From Deltaproteobacteria bacterium (GTDB taxonomy: Bacteria; Desulfobacterota; Syntrophia; Syntrophales; JAFGHS01): a DNA stretch of 36,435 bases. Every line of letters begins with the position of its first letter. Position 1 is the first letter of the stretch. Below are positions 8,064-16,452 of the stretch, in pieces. Location of the stretch: assembly GCA_016928025.1 (NCBI GenBank), contig JAFGLN010000033.1, positions 1 through 36,435 on the forward strand, read 5' to 3'. The notes under the pieces were generated by a model, which saw nothing but the letters and a program-made list of their open reading frames with translations, was not told where the DNA came from and did no database searches. Position numbers and translations under genes: made by a program.

Positions 8064-8240
8064 TCAAAACTGTGCAGTATGATTCCTAAGAATTTCTAAA
8101 TAGTGCGACTGAATATTGATAACATTGGAAATGCGAAAAGACTTGGCTTCTGTAACTAATTTCAGTCTTTCACATTCTTGAGAAAATCATCTCTTTTTCA
8201 CTGATACGTAGTTGTTTAATATCGAACCATGGGGGTGTAA

Positions 8241-9197
8241 ATGCGGGCCTATCTGATCAGGCGGCTTATTGCGATTATTCCTACTCTGTTTATCGCGGTT
8301 CTTATTATTTTCTGCATGATGCGCTTCATTCCCGGAAGTGTCATCGACTTAATTCTCATTAATGCGGATGTCGGTGAAGTAGAGGTTACCCGCCAATCCA
8401 TTGAAGCGGCCCTGGGGTTTGACAAGCCCGTATACATTCAGTTTTTCATTTGGTTAAAAGAAGTGGTCATTCACGGTAATCTTGGAGAATCATTGTGGTC
8501 GGGTGATGCAGTAACCGACCTTATTCTAAATAAAATTCCCATTTCCCTCGAACTAAACATCATCGGTCTTATTTTCGGCATATTTATAGCGATTCCCATT
8601 GGCATCTATTCGGCCATCCGCCAAGATACGTTTTTGGATTATCTTGGCCGATCGACGGCTATCATCGGGATGTCGATACCCAACTTCTGGTTGGCCACGG
8701 TTATTATCGTTTTTCCTGCCATCTGGTGGGGGTATTCGCCGTCTATCGATTTGCCGTTATTAACCGAAGAGCCCTGGCAAAATATAAAAACCTTTATTGT
8801 ACCCGCATTTGTACAGGGGGCCGTTTTGGCAGGTTTTGTGATGAGATTCGTGCGTACCATGATGTTGGAGACATTGCGGCAAGACTATATCAGAACCGCC
8901 TGGGCCAAAGGAATGAAGGAACGCGTTGTCGTGATACGCCATGCATTACGAAATGCCCTGGTACCTTTTGTTACCATATTGGGGATGATGATTCCACGAA
9001 TGATCGGGGGATCAATTGTTGTCGAAACCATTTTCGTTTTACCCGGGATGGGACTGTTATTATATAACTCGGTTCTTCAGCGAGATTATCCTGTCGTTTC
9101 GGGCGTTATGCTGATTATGGCCGTTTTTGTTTTATTATCCAATCTTCTCGTTGATATCAGTTATGGTTACCTGGATCCCCGGGTGCGATACAGGTAA
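8241..9197 (+). CDS. oppB: Oligo/dipeptide ABC transporter permease (OppB/DppB type)
   Basis: A 318-residue inner-membrane permease. The N-terminal MRAYLIRRLIAIIPTLF is the OppB/DppB signature first helix, followed by a periplasmic stretch containing LGFDKPVYIQFFIWL. About five more membrane helices follow. The cytoplasmic EAA loop that docks the ATPase is visible as RTAWAKGMKERVVVIRHALRNAL, and the protein ends in the typical DPRVRYR. GGGGGTG precedes the ATG. It is the first gene of a five-gene operon in the order permease, permease, binding protein, ATPase, ATPase. Substrate range is not fixed by sequence; peptide, nickel and other solute importers share this family. Confidence 0.92.
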   Translation: MRAYLIRRLIAIIPTLFIAVLIIFCMMRFIPGSVIDLILINADVGEVEVTRQSIEAALGFDKPVYIQFFIWLKEVVIHGNLGESLWSGDAVTDLILNKIPISLELNIIGLIFGIFIAIPIGIYSAIRQDTFLDYLGRSTAIIGMSIPNFWLATVIIVFPAIWWGYSPSIDLPLLTEEPWQNIKTFIVPAFVQGAVLAGFVMRFVRTMMLETLRQDYIRTAWAKGMKERVVVIRHALRNALVPFVTILGMMIPRMIGGSIVVETIFVLPGMGLLLYNSVLQRDYPVVSGVMLIMAVFVLLSNLLVDISYGYLDPRVRYR

Positions 9198-9254
9198 AAA
9201 AGCCTTCATTTAAGCGTATTTGCTGATTTTGAATAATGATGCGGAGTTATTTTA

Positions 9255-10217
9255 ATGAGCGATAAAGCGCAAAATGCTTCAAGTTCAAAGCGAAAAATAA
9301 GAAGAGGATCCGCTCCGGATTTTGTTCGTCGATTATTTCGAGAAAAACCCATGGGGGCTTTTGGGGGAATGATTTTCCTGATCCTTCTCATTACCGGTAT
9401 ATTTGCAGATTTTCTGGCGCCTTATCACTATAATGCGGGAGATATTTCCATGCGTTTTTATCCCCCTTCCCCCGAACATATTTTAGGAACGGATGAACTG
9501 GGACGTGATATTTTCAGCCGAATTATTTATGGTGCTCAATTGTCTCTTATTGTCGGCTTTTCCGCGACCGCTATTGCGACGATTATTTCAACGATTATTG
9601 GGATTACCACCGGATATATCGGTGGAAAGTTTGACATGTATACCCAGCGTTTTGTGGATGCCTGGATGTGTCTGCCGCCGATAGTTGTTTTAATGGTCCT
9701 CGTATCCATAGTCGGGGCCGGCATTGTTCAATTAATTCTGATTTTGGGGATCATTGGCAGTATTGGAGCATCGAGAATTACACGATCCGTAGTGATAACC
9801 GTCAAGGAAAGTGTGTACGTCAAAGCGGCGGAAGCTATCGGTGTCTCGACTCTCAGGATATTAACCCATCATATTCTACCGAATATCATGTATATCGTCA
9901 TTGTCGGTTTTTCCATGGCCATCGCCGGCAATATCATGGCGGAAGCGACCTTGAGCTTTCTGGGTATGGGCATTCCCGCGCCTTATCCCAGTTGGGGCGG
10001 AATGCTGTCCGGTCCCGGGCGAAAATATTTATTTCATTATCCCATGCTATCTGTCTGGCCGGGTTTGGCTTTGACGATAGTCGTATTCGGAATCAACATG
10101 TTTGGCGATGCGGTCAACGATCTTTTAGATCCAAGTTTACGGGGGGGAATAGGGAGTTATTCCGGCGAATCGGAAAAACGGTCGTTTGTTCGTTTGATCA
10201 AAAAACTGTTTAAATAA
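9255..10217 (+). CDS. oppC: Oligo/dipeptide ABC transporter permease (OppC/DppC type)
   Basis: A 320-residue partner permease. It has a charged cytoplasmic N-terminus (residues 1-35) and a first membrane helix at about 36-55. The LGTDELGRDIFSRIIYG motif is diagnostic of OppC/DppC. The EAA loop reads KAAEAIGVSTLRILTHHILPN, followed by EATLSFLGMG. GGAGTT lies upstream of the ATG, and the gap to the first permease is 57 bases. It forms the transmembrane channel as a heterodimer with the upstream product. The C-terminal tail after the DLLDPSLRG motif is about 25 residues and basic. Confidence 0.92.
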   Translation: MSDKAQNASSSKRKIRRGSAPDFVRRLFREKPMGAFGGMIFLILLITGIFADFLAPYHYNAGDISMRFYPPSPEHILGTDELGRDIFSRIIYGAQLSLIVGFSATAIATIISTIIGITTGYIGGKFDMYTQRFVDAWMCLPPIVVLMVLVSIVGAGIVQLILILGIIGSIGASRITRSVVITVKESVYVKAAEAIGVSTLRILTHHILPNIMYIVIVGFSMAIAGNIMAEATLSFLGMGIPAPYPSWGGMLSGPGRKYLFHYPMLSVWPGLALTIVVFGINMFGDAVNDLLDPSLRGGIGSYSGESEKRSFVRLIKKLFK

Positions 10218-10299
10218 CCACAAACCGTTTTAAAACAGCTTTTGCCGTTTTGTTTGAATCATACCCCTTATAAACCCCAACGAAAGAGGGAGGTAAAAA

Positions 10300-11994
10300 A
10301 TGAAGAATATTTTGAAGAGAATATTATTTTCAATAATTCTTTTATGTTGGCTTTTCACCCCATATGCTTGGGCAGAGACCCCTCAGTACGGCGGTACCTT
10401 GAAACTTCTGGGAGGAAATCCTCGAAGCTTTGACAATGCCGATTGGTCCTATCAGCATTCCGCAGATACCGGGATTTTTATGGAGCATTTGTTGGCCGGG
10501 GATTTGCAGAAGGGGCCCAGGGGATCGAATATCTTCAATTTTCTTCCCTCTACCTGGATTCCGGAAAACGCTCTTCGAGGAGAATTGGCTGAAAGCTGGG
10601 AAGTGAAAAAAGATCCATTGTGTGTCGTTTTTCATCTGCGTAAAGGGATTCAGTGGATCGAAAAAAAGGATGTCATGAAAGCCAGGGAATTCACGGCCGA
10701 TGATGTCGTATACAGCATGACCCGATGGAAAGACTCCCGACGGGCCACACCTCTATTCCTGGATTTTGTCGATCGTTGGGAAGCAACCGACCGATATACG
10801 GTGGTCATGCATATGAAAACCTGGAATGCCAACTGGGCGTACCGGACAGCCTGGGGGTATTATGATGCGGTCCAGGCTCCCGAACAATCCAAAACGGAAA
10901 AACCGGGCCACTGGACCAATGCAACGGGTACGGGCCCCATGATGATTACGAACTTTCGACGGGGCCATTCCGTCGAATATACAAAAAATCCCAATTATTG
11001 GGATACAGCGATCATTGATGGAAAGAGATATAAATTCCCGTTTATCGATAAACTGATTACCTATAACATTATGGATCGTACGACCCAGCTCACAGCATTG
11101 AGGACGGGCAAACTTGATATGTTACCGCTTGTTTTCGGAGAAAACTTTAAAAAATTGATAAAAGATATTCCCGAATTGATATGGTACCAAAATGCTCCGA
11201 TGTATACCTTCATGATCGCTTTACGTATGGATAGGAAGCCGTTTGATGATATTCGTGTGAGACGGGCCTTAAATCTGGCGGTTAATCAGCAGGAAATCGT
11301 TGATAAATTGTATGATGGAGACGCCAGGCTATACTCGTGGCCGTTTCCAAAATATTATACTCAGGTCTATACGCCCTTTGAAAAATTGCCTAAAACGACC
11401 CAGGAACTATACAGCTATAATCCTGAAAAAGCCAAGAAGCTCTTGGCTGAAGCCGGATATCCCAACGGTTTTACCTTCACCGCCCAATATACAACCGAAA
11501 ACGAACGCGTTGCTGAAATGGCCCCCTTAATTATCAAATATTTGAAAGATGTCGGCGTTGATATGGTACTGGAGCCCATTGATACGACGGCTTTTTTTGG
11601 GCTCATGATCAGAAAAAAACACAAAGAAGCGTTATTCTTTGCGTCCAGTTATAGTAATCCCTATTCTATGGTGCGGATGAATTTTCTACCCCGGCAGACC
11701 TGGAATCCTTATATGATGAATGATTCCGAAATGGAAAAGAAATTCATCGAAATTCTCAGTGATCCGACTATGAGTGAAGCCGAAGGCTATGAAGAGATGA
11801 GAAAAATGGCTATCCACGCCGTGGACCAGGCGCCATCGATCATTCTGCCCATGCAAAATTCCTATTTTGTCCGTTGGCCGTGGGTCAAAAATGTATATGA
11901 TGAACGATCTGTCGGATGTGCCCGAGTGGGACCCATCTATGCCCGCATGTGGATCGATCAGAAACTGAAAAAGAAAATGGGATTTGACGATTAA
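10300..11994 (+). CDS. Extracellular solute-binding protein of peptide ABC transporter
   Basis: A 564-residue family 5 solute-binding protein (SBP_bac_5). A signal peptide of about 25 residues (through PYAWA) is followed by PQYGGTLKL, the usual mature N-terminus. No lipobox cysteine is present, so it should be a free periplasmic protein. Internal family features include ELAESWEV, FTADDVVYSM and the hinge-region DIRVRRALNLAVNQQEIV. AGGGAGG lies 6 bases before the ATG. The position between permeases and ATPases implies one operon. The binding pocket, and so the ligand, cannot be predicted; aromatic residues such as the WNANWAYRTAWGYYD stretch are abundant. Confidence 0.92.
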   Translation: MKNILKRILFSIILLCWLFTPYAWAETPQYGGTLKLLGGNPRSFDNADWSYQHSADTGIFMEHLLAGDLQKGPRGSNIFNFLPSTWIPENALRGELAESWEVKKDPLCVVFHLRKGIQWIEKKDVMKAREFTADDVVYSMTRWKDSRRATPLFLDFVDRWEATDRYTVVMHMKTWNANWAYRTAWGYYDAVQAPEQSKTEKPGHWTNATGTGPMMITNFRRGHSVEYTKNPNYWDTAIIDGKRYKFPFIDKLITYNIMDRTTQLTALRTGKLDMLPLVFGENFKKLIKDIPELIWYQNAPMYTFMIALRMDRKPFDDIRVRRALNLAVNQQEIVDKLYDGDARLYSWPFPKYYTQVYTPFEKLPKTTQELYSYNPEKAKKLLAEAGYPNGFTFTAQYTTENERVAEMAPLIIKYLKDVGVDMVLEPIDTTAFFGLMIRKKHKEALFFASSYSNPYSMVRMNFLPRQTWNPYMMNDSEMEKKFIEILSDPTMSEAEGYEEMRKMAIHAVDQAPSIILPMQNSYFVRWPWVKNVYDERSVGCARVGPIYARMWIDQKLKKKMGFDD

Positions 11995-12025
11995 TGAGAT
12001 CCCAAGGGAGGAAATAAGATCCGAT

Positions 12026-13006
12026 ATGGCGAAACTGCTGGAAGTGAAGAATTTAAAAACCTATTTTTTAACGGATGACGGATTGGTCAGAGCGGTTGAC
12101 GGCGTATCCTACGATCTCGAAGAGGGAGAGACCCTGGGATTGGTTGGTGAAAGCGGTTGCGGGAAAAGTGTCAGTGCCTTATCCATCCTGCGGTTAATCC
12201 CTTATCCCCCCGGTAAAATTGTCGACGGTCAGGTTATCTTTGAGGGACGGGATCTATTAAAAATCAAAGAAGAGGAGATGCGCAATATTCGGGGTAATCA
12301 CATCGCGATGATCTTTCAGGAGCCGATGACATCGTTGAATCCCCTGTTAACCGTCGGCCGTCAGGTTTCCGAACCTTTGGAAATCCATCAAAATATGAAA
12401 AAAAAAGCGGCCCTGCAACAGGCGGTAAAACTGTTGGAAAGTGTTAAGATTCCGGAAGCCGAACTTCGGGCACAAGCCTATCCCCACCATTTCAGCGGCG
12501 GGATGCGACAGCGGGCGATGATATCCATGGGCATGGGATGCAACCCCAGTCTGATCATCGCCGACGAACCCACAACGGCCCTGGATGTTACCGTGCAGGC
12601 CCAGCTTTTGGAATTGTTAAAAGGACTCACCAAAGAGCATGGTATGTCGCTCATCATTATTACCCATAACCTGGGAGTTGTGGCGAGGTACGCCAATAGG
12701 GTAAATGTTATGTACGCCGGACGTATTGTGGAAATGGGATCTTCAATCGATATTTATGAGAATCCACAACATCCCTATACGATTGGTTTGATGGCTTCCG
12801 TCCCCCGGATGGATCAGGATGTAAAACAGAAATTAATCCCCATCGAAGGTCAACCCCCGGATTTGGCTAATCTACCCGAGGGATGCCCCTTTCATCCACG
12901 TTGTAAATACGCGGTAGAAAAATGTTTACACGAAACCCCTGTTTTGGAACCGGTTGATAAAAATCATAAAAAAGCATGTTGGGTGGACATAAAAAGTGGA
13001 AAATAA
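12026..13006 (+). CDS. oppD: Peptide ABC transporter ATP-binding protein (OppD/DppD type)
   Basis: A 326-residue ATPase with Walker [10 protein letters not shown]-loop [10 protein letters not shown], signature FSGGMRQR, Walker [13 protein letters not shown] and the switch histidine in IIITHNLG. The C-terminal oligopeptide-transport extension carries the usual cysteine cluster ([19 protein letters not shown]), which in some homologues binds an iron-sulfur cluster. The ATG at 12026 starts the conserved N-terminus. The GGAGG upstream is about 14 bases away, longer than normal; a TTG at 11984 would overlap the previous gene and place that GGAGG inside the coding sequence. The stop overlaps the next gene by 11 bases. 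Confidence 0.9.
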   Translation: MAKLLEVKNLKTYFLTDDGLVRAVDGVSYDLEEGETLGLVGESGCGKSVSALSILRLIPYPPGKIVDGQVIFEGRDLLKIKEEEMRNIRGNHIAMIFQEPMTSLNPLLTVGRQVSEPLEIHQNMKKKAALQQAVKLLESVKIPEAELRAQAYPHHFSGGMRQRAMISMGMGCNPSLIIADEPTTALDVTVQAQLLELLKGLTKEHGMSLIIITHNLGVVARYANRVNVMYAGRIVEMGSSIDIYENPQHPYTIGLMASVPRMDQDVKQKLIPIEGQPPDLANLPEGCPFHPRCKYAVEKCLHETPVLEPVDKNHKKACWVDIKSGK

Positions 13007-13982
13007 GAATTTATTAGAGGTTGAAAATTTAAGGGTCTATTTTCCGGTACATCGAGGGACGCTGATTAAGAAAAAAGTGGGAGAAGTAAAGGCGGTCGAT
13101 GATGTCAGCTTTAAAATCTTGAAAGGTGAGACCCTGGGTCTGGTCGGAGAAAGCGGCAGCGGTAAAACGACGGCCGGCCAAGCAATATTGCAGATCGAAC
13201 CGCCGACGGCCGGGAAGATCATATTTGAAGGGAAGGACATCACCGGTTTAGAGAAAAACGAAAGACGAAAACTGCGTCGTGAAATGCAGATGATTTTTCA
13301 AGATCCATTCAGTTCTCTCAATCCTCGAATGAAAATTGGTAATATCATTGAGGAACCGCTGATTGCCCATAAACTGACAAATAACAGAAAAGAAAATAAG
13401 GAACGGGTGGAGGAGTTGCTTCAGATGGTGGGATTAATGCCGTCCATGGCCGAACGCTTTCCTCATGAATTCAGCGGCGGTCAACGACAACGAATCGGTA
13501 TTGCCAGGGCATTGGCGGTTAACCCCAAACTGATTATCTGTGACGAACCCGTGTCGGCATTAGATGTATCCATCCAGGCCCAAGTGATTAACCTGATTGA
13601 AGAGATACAGGAAAAACTAAACCTGACGTATTTGTTTATCGCCCATGATCTGGCCGTGGTGCGCCATATCAGCGACCGGATTGCGGTCATGTACCTGGGG
13701 AAACTGGTTGAAGTTGCCTCCCGTATCGATCTTTATCGAAATCCGCTGCATCCCTATACGAAAGCACTATTATCCGCTGTTCCCATCCCCGATCCGCGCT
13801 TGGAGGCGACACGAGAACACATTGTCTTAAAAGGTGAAATTCCCAGTCCTATGTTCCCTCCGAGCGGATGCCGGTTTCATACCCGATGTCCGGAAGCCAT
13901 GCCCGAATGCAGTAGCCGGATTCCTCAATTGAAAGAGGTGGATTCCCATCATTTTGTTTCTTGTCATCTCTTTAAAGACTGA
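12996..13982 (+). CDS. oppF: Peptide ABC transporter ATP-binding protein (OppF/DppF type)
   Basis: A 328-residue ATPase starting at a GTG that overlaps the upstream ATPase gene, implying coupled translation. Motifs: Walker [11 protein letters not shown]-loop [10 protein letters not shown], signature FSGGQRQR, Walker [13 protein letters not shown], switch histidine in FIAHDLAV. The C-terminal extension has the cysteine pattern [15 protein letters not shown] and SCHLF. It pairs with the upstream ATPase to power the importer. It is the last gene of the operon; what follows is a decayed gene scrap and a convergent hydrolase gene. Confidence 0.92.
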   Translation: MENKNLLEVENLRVYFPVHRGTLIKKKVGEVKAVDDVSFKILKGETLGLVGESGSGKTTAGQAILQIEPPTAGKIIFEGKDITGLEKNERRKLRREMQMIFQDPFSSLNPRMKIGNIIEEPLIAHKLTNNRKENKERVEELLQMVGLMPSMAERFPHEFSGGQRQRIGIARALAVNPKLIICDEPVSALDVSIQAQVINLIEEIQEKLNLTYLFIAHDLAVVRHISDRIAVMYLGKLVEVASRIDLYRNPLHPYTKALLSAVPIPDPRLEATREHIVLKGEIPSPMFPPSGCRFHTRCPEAMPECSSRIPQLKEVDSHHFVSCHLFKD

Positions 13983-13999
13983 AAGAAAAATTATTTCCG

Positions 14000-14020
14000 C
14001 CGGGTGCGACATAGACCCGG
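14000..14020. terminator. Possible weak terminator hairpin after the ABC operon
   Basis: CCGGGT (14000-14005) pairs with ACCCGG (14015-14020) around a 9-base loop, 18 bases beyond the last ATPase gene. There is no T-run after it, so termination would be weak or Rho-assisted. Confidence 0.3.
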
Positions 14021-14076
14021 CATGCCTGGCGACCTGCCACCGGATGGCCGGATCCCCGTAAGGAAGCTGAAGTAAG

Positions 14077-14122
14077 ACGACCCCGAACAGATCTCTTTTA
14101 TCCGGGTTAATCAAATCTGTTG
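14077..14122 (-). pseudogene. PanE-like gene scrap (decayed partial copy)
   Basis: Read on the minus strand, this stretch gives STDLINPDKRDLFGVV. The intact PanE-like gene about 1.4 kb away has EITDKPDERDLFGGTV at the corresponding place. At DNA level about 27 of 33 aligned bases match between 14077-14112 and 15541-15576, allowing one 3-base gap that keeps the frame. The flanking sequence on either side no longer aligns. It is a relic of a duplicated or homologous PanE-type gene. Confidence 0.45.
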
Positions 14123-14145
14123 AATAATCAGGGTGCCGGCGGCAG

Positions 14146-15360
14146 TTAGACGTCGATACCTTTGGACCTCAGGAAAGTTTTATCCTGTTCGATAAAATAG
14201 ACCCAGGAGTTTCGGGACATTAGACAGATGTCTTCTTTTCCCAGAATCTCCAACAGCTCGATTCTCAATTTTCGCCCCTCAATGTTTTCAGGTTCTGCAC
14301 CGATCAGGATATCCAGCACCTGCAGCGCCAATTGGGCCTTGCCCTCCTGCATCAGATCCCTGGTTTTACGCAATACCCTGTCCGTATCGCCGATCAGTTC
14401 GAGAAGGGCGGTCTTCATCTCTTTTTCCGGTCTCGGGAGAATGTTGGCCGGATTCCCGTCAAAGTAGCCGTGATACCAGCGGTGGACATTGTAAACAAAA
14501 AATTCCGGCCGGGAATAAGCGGAAGGAAGATAAGGGCTGTTTTTCAGATGTTCGGGAATTTTGACGGTATGAATCATTTCGGTTATGTGCATATCCCGAT
14601 TGATGCAATCGACGACCTGGTCGTGCAGATTCCGGATGACCTCGATATGATCGTCCAGGGCTTCCTGTACCTGCCTGCCCTGATAAAGAATTCCGGCACC
14701 GTTGCAGAAAAGATATTCCGGATTGAGGGCGCGGACTTTTTCCAGAGTTTTGGCCCAGTCCAGGGCGAAACGGGTCGGTTTCCACGGGTTGCCGATATTG
14801 GGGAATGATCCGATGATTAAATCGCCGATGAAGGCCGATCGGATTTCCGGCACCCAAATCCAGCAGACGTCATCGGTTTCCGCCCGGGCCGTATGCAGTT
14901 CGAATTTTTTGCCGCCCAGTTGGATGGTCATGTCGCCCAAGAATGTCTGTGTCGGATAGACGATCTTTTCCAGATTTTCGCGCATCTTGTCCGGCGTGTC
15001 GGGCATATTGAACTGCTGGGCACTGATGCGGGACCGGTGCCGGCAGAGCATTTTGTAATTGTCCAGCCGATCCGGCAGATACTGATTGGCGATGATGACG
15101 GGATTATCTTTGATGAATGCCGCAGAACCGGAAACATGATCAAGGTGGCCATGCGTATAAATGATGTACTTGATGGGTCCTTTGATCCTTTCTGCCGTCT
15201 GCACAGCGGCACGGTAGCTGATCAGGGTGTCGACGAGAACAACCCCATCTGCGGTATCGATCCAGGCGCAGCCGGCAATGGGCAACGAAGCCACATGCAC
15301 GTCGGGCAGCGGATCGGAAAAAACAACTTCCTGTCCGGATATCACTTGAATCGGTTTCAT
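14146..15360 (-). CDS. Alkylsulfatase-like metallo-beta-lactamase-fold hydrolase
   Basis: A 404-residue protein. The N-terminal MBL domain has the metal motif HGHLDH (residues 70-75, HxHxDH) and a later WVPEIRSAFIGDL strand supplying a metal-ligand aspartate. The C-terminal half matches the dimerisation region of BDS1-type alkylsulfatases: VYNVHRWYHGYFDGNPANILP, then a helix-rich segment with ALQVLDILIGAEPENIEGR. AAGGAG lies 9 bases upstream of the ATG. The typical C-terminal SCP2-like domain of full-length alkylsulfatases is missing, so it is a short form. Its actual substrate may be a sulfate ester or another ester. It follows the PanE-like gene on the same strand (gap about 90 bases). Confidence 0.8.
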   Translation of the reverse strand: MKPIQVISGQEVVFSDPLPDVHVASLPIAGCAWIDTADGVVLVDTLISYRAAVQTAERIKGPIKYIIYTHGHLDHVSGSAAFIKDNPVIIANQYLPDRLDNYKMLCRHRSRISAQQFNMPDTPDKMRENLEKIVYPTQTFLGDMTIQLGGKKFELHTARAETDDVCWIWVPEIRSAFIGDLIIGSFPNIGNPWKPTRFALDWAKTLEKVRALNPEYLFCNGAGILYQGRQVQEALDDHIEVIRNLHDQVVDCINRDMHITEMIHTVKIPEHLKNSPYLPSAYSRPEFFVYNVHRWYHGYFDGNPANILPRPEKEMKTALLELIGDTDRVLRKTRDLMQEGKAQLALQVLDILIGAEPENIEGRKLRIELLEILGKEDICLMSRNSWVYFIEQDKTFLRSKGIDV

Positions 15361-15449
15361 CGATTTTTTCTCCTTTTCTGCATAAATGTTATTCCAAGTC
15401 CTCGAGGGGTTGGCTTTTATTTTTATCGAGCGACCGCCTGTGGTTGTGT

Positions 15450-16385
15450 TTATTTAGGCACTTTCTTCTTTTGCTGCAACGCGTCATATATAAACTGCGT
15501 CGTTTTGACGGGAACCCCCAGGTCTTTTCCCATCCGGATGACGGTCCCGCCGAACAGGTCTCTTTCGTCCGGTTTATCAGTTATCTCAACGTCTCTCTGA
15601 AAAGAAGTCTTCAATTCGTAAGGGAAATTGTGGCCTTTTAAGTAGGAATCATCGACGATCGTGGGCGGCAGAGCCACATTTTTTTTCGCGGTGATGGCGA
15701 CGATTTCCCGCATGATGTCTTTGACGTAGCCGCTCAGTTCTTCGGATTCCATGACCTCGCCCAGTGTTTTGTTGAAATTTGCCGTCACTAGGCCGAAGGC
15801 GCCGATGAAAACAAATTTACTCCAGATTTCAATATAGGGATTTTCCGTCCAGTTGTATCTGATCTGCGCCTCATCCAGTAAACGAAATATTTCAGGATCA
15901 ACATAATCATTTGCCGGGTCTTTGCCGAAGTGGATGATGCCGGCGCCGCCCTGCTGGGTCACTTTCCCGGGCTTTTCGATATGCGTTCCGATATAGACGC
16001 AGGAGGGGAAAACAATGCCGTTGGCAATGACAGAGCGGATTCTTTCGTAAATATCGACGCCGTTGAGAAGCGGCAATATCATGGTGCGGTCGGCAATCTT
16101 GTCTTTGAGTTGCATGAGGGCGTTCTCCAAATCGTAGCTTTTGACGCAGATCAGGCACCAGTCCAGGACGGGAAGTTCGGATATAGCGTCAGTCGCACCG
16201 GTCGGCCGGCAAATCATCTGTCCGTCATCCGTGTCAAGCAGAAGGCCGTTCTTTTTGATTTCTTCGAGGTGCCGATGCCGAGCGATGAAATAAATGTTCA
16301 GGTCGCTTTTGCGGGGAAGCAGTTGCGCTAATTTTCCGCCAAAGTATCCTCCGACACCGCCGACGCCGATGACTGCAATATTCAT
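15450..16385 (-). CDS. 2-dehydropantoate 2-reductase family protein (PanE/ApbA-like)
   Basis: A 311-residue ketopantoate reductase-family protein. The N-terminus NIAVIGVGGVGGYFGGKL has the GxGxxG NADPH motif. LICVKSYD carries the conserved lysine of the first domain, LPLLNGVD the conserved asparagine, and EIWSKFVFI the catalytic lysine of the C-terminal helical domain. The start at 16385 is chosen because GGGGAGG lies 7 bases upstream. It sits between an acyl-CoA synthetase and an MBL hydrolase rather than with pantothenate genes, so it may reduce another 2-oxo acid in a catabolic route. A decayed relative lies at 14077-14122. Confidence 0.85.
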   Translation of the reverse strand: MNIAVIGVGGVGGYFGGKLAQLLPRKSDLNIYFIARHRHLEEIKKNGLLLDTDDGQMICRPTGATDAISELPVLDWCLICVKSYDLENALMQLKDKIADRTMILPLLNGVDIYERIRSVIANGIVFPSCVYIGTHIEKPGKVTQQGGAGIIHFGKDPANDYVDPEIFRLLDEAQIRYNWTENPYIEIWSKFVFIGAFGLVTANFNKTLGEVMESEELSGYVKDIMREIVAITAKKNVALPPTIVDDSYLKGHNFPYELKTSFQRDVEITDKPDERDLFGGTVIRMGKDLGVPVKTTQFIYDALQQKKKVPK

Positions 16386-16452
16386 TTTCAAACCTCCCCG
16401 GTAAAGGTGATTAAGTTAACGGTACGGTTTTTAAACAATGATAAGTGATTTT

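Larger units (their letters stand above)
7930..8240. other. Leader region of the ABC importer operon
   Basis: Just over 300 AT-rich bases without a gene. It holds a palindrome at its left end (7930-7945), a promoter-like pair at 8036-8063, and a GGGGGTG ribosome binding site just before the first permease gene. No recognised riboswitch. Confidence 0.5.

Noticed and set aside
14893..15600. Plus-strand 235-codon frame across the MBL and PanE-like genes
   Set aside because: Spans two recognised genes and the gap between them on the opposite strand; a shadow frame.
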